DNA of 64,000 nucleotides from Galeopsis tetrahit (Eukaryota; Streptophyta; Magnoliopsida; Lamiales; Lamiaceae), in the NCBI GenBank assembly GCA_963675135.1, contig OY776129.1:72013348-72077347 (forward strand), written 5' to 3'. Position 1 is the stretch's first letter. Every line of letters begins with the position of its first letter. A program made the position numbers and the translations under genes. Of the stretch, positions 11,153 through 22,554 are shown piece after piece. The notes under the pieces are model-generated. The model was not told the origin of the DNA. It did not search any database and saw only the letters and a program-made list of their open reading frames with translations.

Positions 11153-12063
11153 GGGCAGGTATCTTATGCTGAAATCTGGTATAAAATGCTTTATGATCAC
11201 ACATATATATATATGAAGAAAACGAGCATTCTTTGGAAGTGATCAAAATGGTAGTATTATATATGTATGTATGTATGAAGTTTTTTGTGATTGTGGTTGC
11301 ATGTTATATATATTTATGATAATCTTTGATTCAATCCTCCACAAGAGTTATTAAGGTCTGTAGTTGAGATAATATTACATGTATTTCTTTGGTTGGATTC
11401 TCTTGTCCCATTTTTTTGTGTTCCACAGGTATTCTATTCTGCTGTACTTTTAATACGGGTCGACCGTCAATATTAGATGATGATTATTTTTTAATATGAC
11501 ACATGTCAATCATCATATAGTGAAATAAAATGTGAAACAACAAAATTGTGGAACATATTATCTCATTCGGTAAAAAAAGAGGGAGGGAGGGAGGGGGGAT
11601 CGGAAAAAAGACCGGAACCGGTCCATTGAATTTTAAGATTCCGGGTTTCCGGTTCGGTTTAGGACTGGAATTTATCGGTTTGGTGAGGATGTATGATAAA
11701 AATGTTGAGATCTATTACATTTTTTCAAGTATATAATTGAACAAAAATAATCAATTTACTTTTAGTGTCAAAATACCATTAATAACATTGTAAATAAAAT
11801 TTACATTGACCGAAGATTGATCTCAAATGAAGAACCACACTAATTTCCATACACAAATTCATCATTCTTGTTCTCGCTTCCAAAAAATTAAAAAAAAAAA
11901 AAAAAAGTGAAAATGGAGCTAAAATGAAAAAAAAAAAAAAAAAAGAAAATCGTAACCGGCGGTTTGTCGGTTCGATTTTGGTTACCAATTTTACAAAACC
12001 GAAACCGTCAGATTTTAACCGTAATTGATGGTTTTCGGCTGTTGAACATGTCTACCGGATTAA
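11153..12063. other. 3' flank of the receptor kinase and low-complexity spacer
   Basis: Contains the likely 3' UTR with (TA)n and (TATG)n microsatellites near 11200-11276, then purine-rich and poly-A tracts (about 11885-11943). Scattered AACCGGTT/GGTTCGGTTT-like words recur through 11600-12260. Confidence 0.5.
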
Positions 12064-12250
12064 TTCCGGTCCGATCTCTGGTCCACCCTTTAGGGTAGAT
12101 TTCGGTCCCGGTCTAAACCAGTTCCGATCCGATCTCTGGTCCACCCTTTAGGGTAGATTTCGGTCCCGATCTAAACCAGTTCCGATCCGATCTCTGGTCC
12201 ACCCTTTAGGGTAGATTTCGGTCCCGGTCTAAACCAGTTCCGGTCCGATT
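12064..12250. repeat. 58-bp tandem repeat, about 3 copies
   Basis: The unit starting TCCGATCTCTGGTCCACCCT recurs at 12070, 12128 and 12186, a 58-bp period, with nearly identical copies (GGTC/GATC variants). A partial unit follows. It is non-coding and has no spacers, so it is a minisatellite. Confidence 0.9.
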
Positions 12251-12853
12251 TAGAACTGCTGCACACCCCTACTTGTGAAGACTTATATTTGAAGAAAATG
12301 ATTGCGCATATATTAAATTTGTGCAATATTGTTAATTTGAAATTATAATTAAAAGAAAAGGACGATAATTAAAATATTTATTTGACATCAGCAAAAGAAA
12401 ATTATTTAATAATTTCATTTTAAAGCAAACAAATATATGAAATTACAAATTTATGAAAACTTCCATGTGATGATGTTGATGGAGTGCATCAAAAAACGAA
12501 TACTGAATAACAATATTTCCCCAACCCAACAATTATTTACATAATTATCTTATTTGACAATTATTTATCTGTTTCATAATTGTTTGTACACTCTAAATAG
12601 AAACTTCAATTTCAGAATATTCATAAATTTAAAAAAAAATGTTGGTATTACTTTTATTCAAATTCAACAAATTTTTTCACTTTATTTATAAAAGGTTATA
12701 AAATTACTTTACAACACTTTTAACTTATTTTGTGTGCCACAAATTTCATAGGACATAGGGCGGGGGTTTGTTTGGTTCGATTTTAGACTTTTATCAACCG
12801 AACCAAAATTTTAAAAAATGAAATTGAAATCGAACTGATTTAAAAGTTATGTT

Positions 12854-13651
12854 TTTTTTTTTTTTTTGAAGGTAGTAGAATTACAAATAGGAGTAGAATT
12901 ACATATCACTTGCCCTCACCTATTCAAACATCAAATTCTACTAAAAGATCACAAATTCCAGACTCAATCGTGAGAGGGTAGAAGGATCAACGATCAACGA
13001 GCATACCTTGAAACTCCGCGATCTAAGAAGATAGCAACGACCGTGCTGCAAACCTCCCAAACAACATAAGTACGGACCCAAGGCCTACCAGCTCCAACAG
13101 GCACAACAAAGTGCCACCATGGGAAAACCCGAAAACGGGAAAAAAACCCATCATAACAGAGAAGAAAATAAACAAGCGGGGAAAGGGAAAATACCGACAA
13201 CGGGTAAAGGGAAAATACCGAAAGCAAAAAATAACGGCATAGGAAGAAAACCGATCCTAAAAACATCAGATCTAAACTAAGAAGCAAACTAAAATAACAT
13301 GCAGAAAGGAAAAACGAAAATAAAATGGGATCAGACGGATGACTCACCCGATCGGTCACCGTGGCTCCGACGGGGAGATTCACCCATTGATCTCAACTAA
13401 ATCCCTAAAAAAGACCCCTTCGCCCAATAGAAAAGCGGTGCAGCGGCGCTACAGGCGGCGACTCTGCAGGCGGTGCGTTGAGCGGCGGTGTTGCAAGCGG
13501 CGCGGCGGCAGGCGGCGGAGTTTCAAGCGGTGTGGCGGCAGGCGGCGGAGTTTCAAACGGCGCGGCGGCTCAACTTCTAACTTCTGTGCAGAAAATAGGC
13601 GATGTTGTGTGATTTTGTTTGGGGGTTGAAGATGGAGGGGTTATGCGTTGG
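12854..13651 (-). mobile_element. Poly(A)-tailed retroposon with 17-bp target-site duplication
   Basis: The same 17 bases, GATTTAAAAGTTATGTT, flank this 798-bp insert (12837-12853 and 13652-13668). On the minus strand the insert ends in a run of A (about 12854-12867), preceded by CTACCTTC. These are the marks of target-primed reverse transcription by LINE machinery. The 5' part (about 13430-13570) is GC-rich and has degenerate 45- to 50-bp units containing GCCGCC. No reverse transcriptase is encoded, so this is a non-autonomous or internally deleted LINE, or a retroposed transcript. A minus-strand frame of 129 residues (12994-13383) is not recognisable. Confidence 0.8.
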
Positions 13652-13668
13652 GATTTAAAAGTTATGTT

Positions 13669-14236
13669 GGTTCGGTCGCTTCGGGTCAAATCGAAATCGA
13701 CATAAAATAGTAGTATTATTTTTTTAGCAATTAAACATTTTTTAATTATTTTTTCACTAAAATTAAATTAAAATTACAAGTTAAAAGTTCACAATTCAAA
13801 CTAACACTCTCATTAATGTTTCAAATTACAAATTTTACACAAAAAATTAAGGATTTAGTTGCATTTTTTACGGTAAAATTTATTTCTACGGAAGATAATA
13901 ATTTTTCAAGTGGAACAAAAAAAAGGAAAATTTGAGATCAATAATTAATGAAATAGAATACTTTAGTTTTTTTTTTTGGTGGGGGGGGGGGGGGGGAAAT
14001 TCTATTTGTATTATTTATTAATTAAATAAGTTTTTTAATATAAATTAATTAGGTTCGATTTATGTGAGTTTTGTAAAATATAAAATTGAAAATGGAATTT
14101 AAAAAATAAAAAAATAAACCGAGGATCAACCGAATAAACCAACCAAAATAACATTGGGCTTTTTCGATTTTGTGGCCGTCAATTTGTAGTGGAAATGAGT
14201 CATAATCTGTGTTTTAAAAAAAGTGATAATACGGCG
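13669..14236. other. AT-rich spacer with a 16-base poly-G run
   Basis: Upstream flank of the next gene. It contains a G homopolymer at 13981-13996 directly after a T-rich run, which may be a sequencing or assembly weak point, and poly-A/T tracts. GGTTCGGTC words next to the retroposon insertion resemble those at 11600-12260. Confidence 0.5.
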
Positions 14237-17200
14237 ATGGAGAGCAACGGCGGCGCCACCGCGGGCAACTGGACTGAGGAGGCCGAAGACCTTGTGCATG
14301 GTGGAGAAGTCGACCGAGCTATCTCCTTTCTTGAATCGACGATCTCCAATCTAGAAAATGAATTAAAAGAACTTCAACATCAGAACAGTGAGAAATCGTC
14401 ATCTTCTATCGCTGATCAGTTGTCCACTGCTCTTGAAGACCTCTCGAAGCTTTATCACGCTAAAGGTTTCTCTCTTAAAGCCGACCAAACTTTCTCCCGT
14501 GCACTACAAATCAAACTCGGAAAAGGGTAACTCCAATTTTGACTATTACTGTATTATTTTTCTCTGTTTGAATTGAAAAGGAATCATTTACTGAGACTGT
14601 GTTTCTAATTCTGTTTCCGTTTGTATAGAGACGGTTATATTGTTGAATTACTAGAACATTCATGATTTTTTAAAGAAATTTGTTGAGTTGAATTGAAGAT
14701 GGACAATGCTTGGTATGGTACTTATATTTAGGGTGAATGAGATAGAAGTAGAGAGAGAATACTTCTTTTAGTGTTTCTTTAGTCTTTTGATACTATATTG
14801 CTAAATTGATTCACACTTTGGCTTAGTTGAGCTAATTCATTTTTCTTGTGTCCTTGTTCCTGGTGTTCTCAGGGGTCCTAATGAATTTAAGGATGCTCAG
14901 GATTCACAAAATGAGGCTACCAGTGATGATATTGGAAAACTTGGTTTGTCTTTTCAATCTTTTTCGGTTAATATTTTATGTGTTTAGTTTGGATTCCTTG
15001 CGTTCTTTCATATCATTTGCTATATTTATTTCTCAAGAATTAACTGATCCTTGTTTTGTTGCAAAGATTATGATGAGAGCTCTTTACGCCTGCACAATGA
15101 TGGGTTCCCACCAGAGAACAGTGCAGAAGATGGTATGTAACTTCCATTAACATACTTTGTTTAACATACAATACCATTGAAAGTTATTCTGAATTTTGTG
15201 TTTAACAACTGATATTTTTGTTTTTTGACCATAAGATGAGGTCAATACACCAAGTTTCTTGATCTAGCACTATGATTTTTTTGTTATCCATTCACTTAAA
15301 GTAGTAAGTCTCCTGGAATGCCTCTGGTGAAAGTATCCTCCCACCTTCTATTGTGTTTGGACATGGCCTCACGGAACTAATTGATTGCATGGCGTTGTTG
15401 ATGCCTTTTCTGATCATCATTTATATGTACAGAGTTTTTTCCCAGTTTTGATTAGATCCTGCTCGGAAGCTGAAATGTCCATGGTGCACTTGATTGCTCT
15501 GGTTTTATTTTTAAGGGGATGTACAGGCTTTATATATGCACAGAATTTGAGCAGATTAGATCCTGCTCAGAGACCTTAAGGTCAATCATACCTTTTGGTT
15601 GCTCCTTTCATTTTGTAGGCTGTAGGCGTGATAGTGCTCATAATCGCGCGGAGGGTGGGATTCTGATTAACTTGTTAAATAGGAAAACATTATTAATTGT
15701 GTCATACAGCAGAGTTAATGCTATTCTTATTTTATTTTGCGGGTTTTAACTGTCAAGATCATTGATGTATACCATGGCTGTGTTTAGAAAACTTGAATAA
15801 TCTTTTATTGTCATTTTGAATATTGGTAACTTCAACAATGTGGTATCATCAATGTAATTTGTTTCGTCTATTGGATAGGAAACTGAAGGAGTTCAATAGC
15901 TCATATTTTAAGTTGAATTGTCTGACTGTATAATGATTTATGTTGATATTGTTGTTTGTTTTACTTGCATTGATCTTCCGACAATTTCACGAAATGTTAT
16001 GTTGCAATTATAATTTCTTAAAAGTATAACTGCTATATAGACTGTCTCTGATGAATTTTTAGCTGATCTTTTAGGCTGAACTGTTAGATATTGAGTTTAT
16101 GCCTTCATTTAAGATTGCTCCTTCCATCACTTACAAATCCAGAGTACTTTTTTTTTAAAGTTTCCAAACATTGATGCAATTTAGTCGGCTTCGTGTCAGA
16201 CTGAGGAATAGGGGACAAGGGCCACAAGGCAGAGGCAATTATCAGCCTCTAATTATTTTTAAATTAATGTGCAATTCATTGGGACTTTTTTTACATACAT
16301 GTATGTTTTCTTTTGATGGGAATGCTTTGCAGTTTTTCCTGACACCCCGTGCTCCCAAATCTCCAGTCCTTTCCCTGCCCCTGATGTCAGTGAATTTTTT
16401 TCACCCATTTTGTTTTCTTAGTTAGTGTGTTAACACAAAGATAATTAGGCAACTTCCTTAAAATTTGGGAAAACCATGGTCTTTTTTCTAAAAACATGAT
16501 CTCTCAAACACTAGCTCCTCTCATTTTCTTATGCATTTCTCTCTTCTATTCATCAAGTATGGCTATATGACGCCTAAGGGAGCATAATGTTCATTCAATG
16601 GTTTTCTTGATGCTCAAGGAAAAGCTTATGAAACCTCTTATGAAACTGAAAAGGGTTAAACTATTTATTCAAACATTAGCTATGTCGATGTCATGCTACA
16701 GATGTAGTTTATCTCGTCTAACAATTTAGTCCATCTTATTTAAAGTATCATACGCTCTACATGATAAACATGCAACCTAGTTTTTACCTACTTGTCAGTC
16801 AGTAGCAATTATGTTCTATCCAGTAAATACTATTTTATCCTTCATTTGAAATGTTTGCCATTTGCAAGCTTCCATGGTCTATATATTAGGGCTGAGGTTG
16901 TGGTATTTTGCAGATTGGGAAGCTGTTGCTGATCGTGATCCAGATGAGTTATGTTTGCCAGGGGTATCAAATCTCTCTCTGGGAGATTGTAAAGAAGATT
17001 CTAAAGAAGATTTGAAAGTTCAACACACCAAGAGACGGGGAAGAGGAACATTCTCATACAACAAACAGGGCCTATACAGTGATAACCAGTCTGATGAACT
17101 TGATACTGATGAGACACAAGATAACCAACTTGAAGACATGGAAAAAAGAAACTGTACGTCTGTAAGCATTTCATATTTGGTCTGATTTAAGTTTAATCAA

Positions 17201-19963
17201 GTGCAAATCTTCACTAATTTTTTCCATGATTCTAAATAGGCATAATTGCAGATAAAATCACAACTTTTTCACAAATTGCAATCTACTCTAATCTTTTGAA
17301 TCTTGGTGAACAAAACCTCAATTTAATTTTTTGCAATTCGAACCAACGCGCAGATTCACTCCTGCCCAGAAATGATGTGTCACCTACCTGGAAATGAATA
17401 AGTAGTCATATTGACATTTTTAGATTGGTTCGGATGGCAACAAATAATGAATCGTCATTTCTGGGCAGGAGCGAATCTATCCGTTGGTTCGAATTGCAAT
17501 CTTTTCTCTTATATTGAGGTTTTGTTTACCAAGATTCAAAATTTTAGATTAAATTGCAATTTGCGAAAATGTTGTGATTTTATCTGCAATTAAGCCTTCT
17601 AAGTAGTACTTCCCTTGGTCTGGTTTCCTTATAAAGTGGTAGGAATGTATTGGAAAAACAGGAATTTGCAATTGGTATGCTTGGATAATGATTGTGTGAT
17701 TTTACTTCATTCAATAAGGTTTAGTTTAAGTACTAGAAATATGCCATTTTATAGCATATCAGTAACAGGTGATTCTCATATTTTGTACTACATTCACACG
17801 TTTTAACTGCTTTTAGACTTTTAATTGATGGATATATGAGTGACATAGGCTAACTAGATTTACAAAGTTCAAAGCTATGTAAAAAAAAAACCAGAAGAGA
17901 AGAGAAACTGGTTTTTTTTTTTTTTTGACTTACAGATTGATGCCCTGCATATTTCACAAGTCATTTATAAACTTTTTTTGAATTAAAAATTGATGCTAGC
18001 TGCCAGAGATTGTCTTTTATGGAATACTATAATTTTATTGTTTCACAAAACTCTTTTTAATATGTTTCTCGTTGTAATTTGTCTTGTTTTATTTCATAGT
18101 TGCCAGAGATTGTCTTCTATGAAATGCTCTGTTCAACCTGTTCAGTGGTTATCAAAACTATCAAATTACTGTTCTGATGCGTGAATGGCATATATCAGTG
18201 AAAGGGTTAATTGCAAATGAATCACAACCTTTTCATGTTTTTTTCAATTACAACATATGTTTTTAAAATTTGCAATTCGATACATGACCTTTCAAATTGT
18301 TGCAATTCGATACATGACCTTTCAAATTGTTGCAATTCTATCACATGACTATTTTTCGGCAAGTACAGATGATGTGGCAATGTATGAAATTGCAAAAGAA
18401 AATTAAAAGGTTGTGATTAAATTGAAACAAAAGCTCGTGATTTTTTTTGTTTTAAAAAAATCCGGCTGCCATGTCAGCATAAATTGCCAAAAAATAGTCG
18501 TAACTCATATGATATAATTGCAATTTTTTTAAAAAAACATATGTTTTAATTGAAAAATCGTTATAATGTCGCAATTTTTTATGCAATTGACCCTATCAGT
18601 TAACTATGATTAGTCAATACAGTTGCTTATTTGCTTTTTATTATTTCAGTTTATTATAGAAATTATATATTTCCTGTATCCTCATGAATATATTTCCCAG
18701 GTCTTTACAGACTTTAATGTGTTTCCAATTTCAGCAGCGTATGGTACAAGACATGTTCTTGTTCTAGCTGACTTCCCTCTAAGTACTAGGACAACTGACC
18801 TAGAGAAGCTACTGGAGAAATTCAAAGATCGTTTTGTGATTCGTTGGGTGAATGATACAACTTCACTTGCAATATTCAGAACATCATCTGTTGGTAATGA
18901 CCATTGCCTATCTATGCCTTTTGGTTTAACTCACTGAAATCATGAAATCGATAGCTTTATTATCTTGTGGAAGGGAACATAAAGTTGGATAAATTTTACT
19001 ATGATATTGTTATGATAATTCCAAAACATGGTGTAATATAAACCTTTTTTGTTTTTGTTTTTGTGCACATATCATCATTGGAGTAGATTCTGGCTAATGG
19101 GTTCTTGCCTTGGTCGTTTCCATTTCCTTGAATCATGTGCAAATGAATGCTAACATTTGCTACTGGATTCTAATAAAAGATCCACCTTTGATAAATGATT
19201 AATAGGTTTAATTGTTTAAAAGTAACTAATTATTTTACATTAATGTTTCCTATTCAGAGCAAACACTCTTCTAAACAGTTATTCTTGATTTGTTGTAAGA
19301 CTCAAATGATGATTGTATCAGTTTACTTTTATGTTTACCATGTAGTATAGTATTAGTTTAGTTATGCATTTGATTTCCTGATGTAGCTCTGGAGGCTATT
19401 AACTCCATCCGATGCCCCTTCACGGTTCGTGTACTTGACGAGGATGAAGAACTCATGAGTAAAATTTCTCCAAAAGGTATGCAGATTCATTTTCTACTCT
19501 TGTTTGAGAACTACAGATTAGAATTTTGAGCAATTGATATATGCAGTTGTTAATTTTAGGGCTCATTGCATTAAAAATCACGACATATGATAAACATGAA
19601 AACACAACTTTGCCAAAAATTAGTATAAGGATAATTGTGTTGATTTGGGTAACGCAAAGTATTATATAAACACGTTTCATGGCTTAATGTAAAAGTAGAT
19701 CCATTTGTATTCGGGTGTTGTATAACCAATGAATAGTGATTCATATGATAAAGCATGGTGTTGATACAGATTTGGAGCCTCCTAGGCAGAGGCCTCAGAC
19801 ATCAGCAAGAACAGCACAGAGATTGATAGCACAGGGGATGGGAATAAAGTTGCCATCTATGTTTGGATCGAATCAACTGAGGAAACAGGAAGAAGAGAGG
19901 AAAAACCGCATAGTTTCGAGACAGAACATGAGAGATGATGCTTGGGGTGATGATCCAAACTAG
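14237..19963 (+). CDS. R3HCC1L-like protein (TPR-like N-terminus, RRM-like C-terminal domain)
   Basis: Seven exons close in frame: 14237-14526, 14873-14943, 15067-15132, 16914-17153, 18735-18893, 19387-19476, 19770-19963, giving 369 aa. The first ATG of the conserved part (MESNGG) is chosen; an ATG at 14195 is also in frame. The N-terminus (about 10-95) is an alpha-helical TPR-like or coiled-coil stretch (GEVDRAISFLES, QTFSRALQIKL). An acidic linker with RRGRGTF follows. Next is an RRM-like fold (HVLVLADFPLSTRTTDLEKLL, then VNDTTSLAIF and ALEAINSI), and then a conserved basic helix (TAQRLIAQGMGIKLPSMFG) and an acidic/Trp tail (DDAWGDD). This order matches the plant proteins annotated as coiled-coil domain-containing R3HCC1L; the R3H motif itself is not seen. 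RNA-related function is likely but unproven. Intron 4 holds two foldback MITEs. Confidence 0.85.
17239..17596. mobile_element. Foldback MITE, 358 bp, 9-bp target duplication
   Basis: The ends are GGCATAATTGCAGATAAAATC and the inverse of GGCTTAATTGCAGATAAAATC, with long inverted arms rich in TTGCAATT. Flanks TTCTAAATA (17230-17238) and TTCTAAGTA (17597-17605) match at 8 of 9 bases. Related in ends and duplication length to 32423-33275. It lies in intron 4 of the R3HCC1L-like gene. Confidence 0.85.
18202..18593. mobile_element. Foldback MITE, about 390 bp, imperfect 9- to 11-bp target duplication
   Basis: Starts GGGTTAATTGCAAATGAATCAC and ends in the inverse type ATGCAATTGACCC, with arms holding CAATTACAACATATG and its inverse. 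An internal direct repeat (TTGCAATTCGATACATGACC) occurs twice. TATCAGTGA lies before and TATCAGTTA after. Second element in intron 4 of the R3HCC1L-like gene. Confidence 0.78.
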
Positions 19964-20708
19964 CAAGCTGGTGATGGATAGTTTGCATTTGTTTTGACAA
20001 TTTTTTACCAATTTTGAACGAGTGGGGTGTCAGTCAGTTTGATTCAAACATTGAATCTGTCAAAGAGTTTCCTCCATTCCAGATTGTAAAAAGAATGAAT
20101 ACAAGCAACAGTAATGCACATTGCCAAAGTTGCGAATTCTTCGTTTCGTAGTTGCTTGATTTCGTTTGTGCATAGTGCGGTGTTGTGTGAAAAGGGTCAT
20201 GATATTTTTATTTATTTTTTATGGCAAATTTTGTGTGTGAAACGGGTTCTGACGCAAATTTAACTAAGGCTATGTTTGTTTATAGTTTGGGAGGCCCCTT
20301 ATAATATTTCTAATTCTACTCTTTGTTTGTTTGTTCCATATTTTGTATAAAATTTCAAGTCCTCTAAAATTGTAATCTATAATATTTATAATACACATAT
20401 TTTACTCTTTTTCAAACACAATTTACAATCCACTATTAATCATTTATAATGCAATTTTCATTTATTACTATTATCTATCACTCAACACTATCTCTTCTTC
20501 TTACTTTACAGTTTACACACACATTTTAATACAAAAATTTCAGTACGACATTGATAAATATTTTTATATATAGAAATTTTGGTATGCCAAAAAACTTCAA
20601 TACAATATAAGTATGTAATTTCATATATTGAAATTTCTAGTACAACATAATTAATAATTTAAATGAAATAATAAGATATATAATCACGTCAATATCATGA
20701 ATAATTTA
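19964..20708. other. 3' flank of the R3HCC1L-like gene, AT-rich spacer
   Basis: Likely 3' UTR followed by AT-rich sequence. No second gene or clear transposon end is visible. Confidence 0.45.
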
Positions 20709-21745
20709 GGAGGGTGTATTCAATTGAGATTCTGTTGGATTTTGTTGGACTTTAAAAAGTCCGTGGATTTAGAAAATCCATAGACTCTATGCAGAGTTTG
20801 ACTGACTTTTTTATTGATTTATATAGATTTTTATAGATTTGACAGGATTCTGAAATACACATTTTTTTATTGATTTACATTTCCATGCATTAGCTTCGGT
20901 TCTTTGAGAAAACAATTCCAAATTTTCCATTTTCCTCTTCCACGTTGAGATAATTATTATTCCCATCTTCATTTTCATCACGGTTATACCTCGGTCTCAT
21001 TTTCCACGTAGCATTAGCAATACTAGTTCTCCTTGCATTAGCTTCAGTTCTAATTGATTTTGAGAAAACAATTCCAAATTTTCCATTTTCCTCCACGTTG
21101 AGATGTGGTGAATTGATCTTCTTTATATTCGACTGAAAATTCATCAGAGCGACATTATTTTTGAAAAATTTAGGTAATTCAGCACGAGTCAATACTAACT
21201 CTGCTTGTGTTTGAAATGGGAACTTGTATCGATTGCAATTTGAAAATACCAAAAATTCTATTGAATAATTGCATTTCTAGGGTGACTACCTTGACCACCA
21301 AAATCTTTTAGATATATCGAACACCACGTAATGGGGAATTGACGTCGATTAGATAACAGTGTCTGATATACTATGATTTTTAAAGAAAGAACATAATTTT
21401 AAAATACAGTTTCACGATAATAATTATGCTTATTGAAGAACATAGTTAATAAAAGTTTTTTTTTTTTTCACTTTCAAGTCTTCTAAGAGAATCCGTTGAA
21501 ATCTCTACTTTTTAGAAGAGATTTTGAATAGTGAAATTTATTTATATTTTTTAAAGAGAATCCAACGAAATCCATATAGTATTAAAATCCATAGATTGTT
21601 GAATACCTAAAGATTTCTAAAGACTTTTTAAAATCCGTATTGAATACCTCAAAATTTTGAAAGACTTTTAAAAATCCGGATTGAATACACCCAGATTTTA
21701 AAAGTCCAAAAAAATTCAACAAAATCTCAATTGAATACACCCCTC
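20709..21745. mobile_element. PIF/Harbinger-like non-autonomous DNA transposon, 1037 bp
   Basis: Inverted ends GGAGGGTGTATTCAATTGAG and GAGGGGTGTATTCAATTGAG (about 45 bp, few mismatches) are flanked by TTA on both sides (20706-20708, 21746-21748), the PIF/Harbinger target preference. The inside carries a direct duplication of a GAAAACAATTCCAAATTTTC segment (about 20907 and 21063), which makes a minus-strand frame of 120 residues read NGKFGIVFSK twice. No transposase is recognisable. Confidence 0.8.
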
Positions 21746-21748
21746 TTA

Positions 21749-22554
21749 GTAAAATGTGAATATATTATTATTTATTTTTTCATTGAATTTTAAATTAAAA
21801 TGAATTTCATGTCTATAAGAACCTATTGTATTAAACACTGCATTTTTTTGTTTCCTCACCATCATATCAAACATATTTAGTTCTAGTACATCGAATAATG
21901 AGATTAAAGTTCCTAATATTTAATATTCATGCATTTTCTTATGTAATAAAATTTGGCGTAATGTTGTGTGGGAAGAATACGTTCGGCCAGATAAGAATGT
22001 TTCGATAAATTTACTTGGTCAAGTGACTTTTTTACCTTTACTAAAAATATAGAGGGAGTGAAATTTTATGACCCGGACCAAATGGATAAATCTTAGCTCA
22101 GAAAAAAAGAAAAAGAAAAAGGAATAAGGGTGCCGACAATTGACAATAGTCAAAACGCAAATCCAGCATCAGTCACTTCATTTCTTCTTTTCTCGATTAT
22201 AAAAACACACACACAGCTGGCGCAGAAAAACGGTATAATTGCGACACTAGGCACTATTTTTTGTTTGTTTGTTTCTCTTCTTCGATCTCCCTTGCCCAAG
22301 TTTCTAGCTTCTCACTTATTCTTCTTTTGATTGCAGATTTGATTTACTTCATCAGCATTGCTAAATTTACTAATTTGGAGTTTTCTCTTTGGATCACCTT
22401 CCAGATCTCTAATTATTTATTCAAGTTTAACACAACAAGTAAAAATCCAGAATCTGGGTTTTAGTAAGCAGCAGCATTAACTCTATATTTTTGCCTATTT
22501 GGTTTGCACTATTTAGTACTTTTTGTTTTCTCTTCACCAAATTCGCAGCTCAAA
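21749..22554. other. Upstream region of the polygalacturonase-like gene
   Basis: AT-rich spacer. A TATAAAAA word at about 22198-22205, followed by a CA run, is a plausible core promoter and is the only one noted. The 5' leader is pyrimidine-rich. The start of translation is at 22555. Confidence 0.45.

Noticed and set aside
12064..12250. CRISPR-like array
   Set aside because: Tandem units without unique spacers, in plant nuclear DNA.
12994..13383. Minus-strand frame of 129 residues inside the retroposon
   Set aside because: No recognisable domain, Phe/Leu-rich low-complexity composition; not reported as a gene.
13339..13629. Arginine-rich plus-strand open frame of 96 residues
   Set aside because: It is a by-product of the GC-rich GCCGCC repeats in a retroposon transcribed from the other strand.
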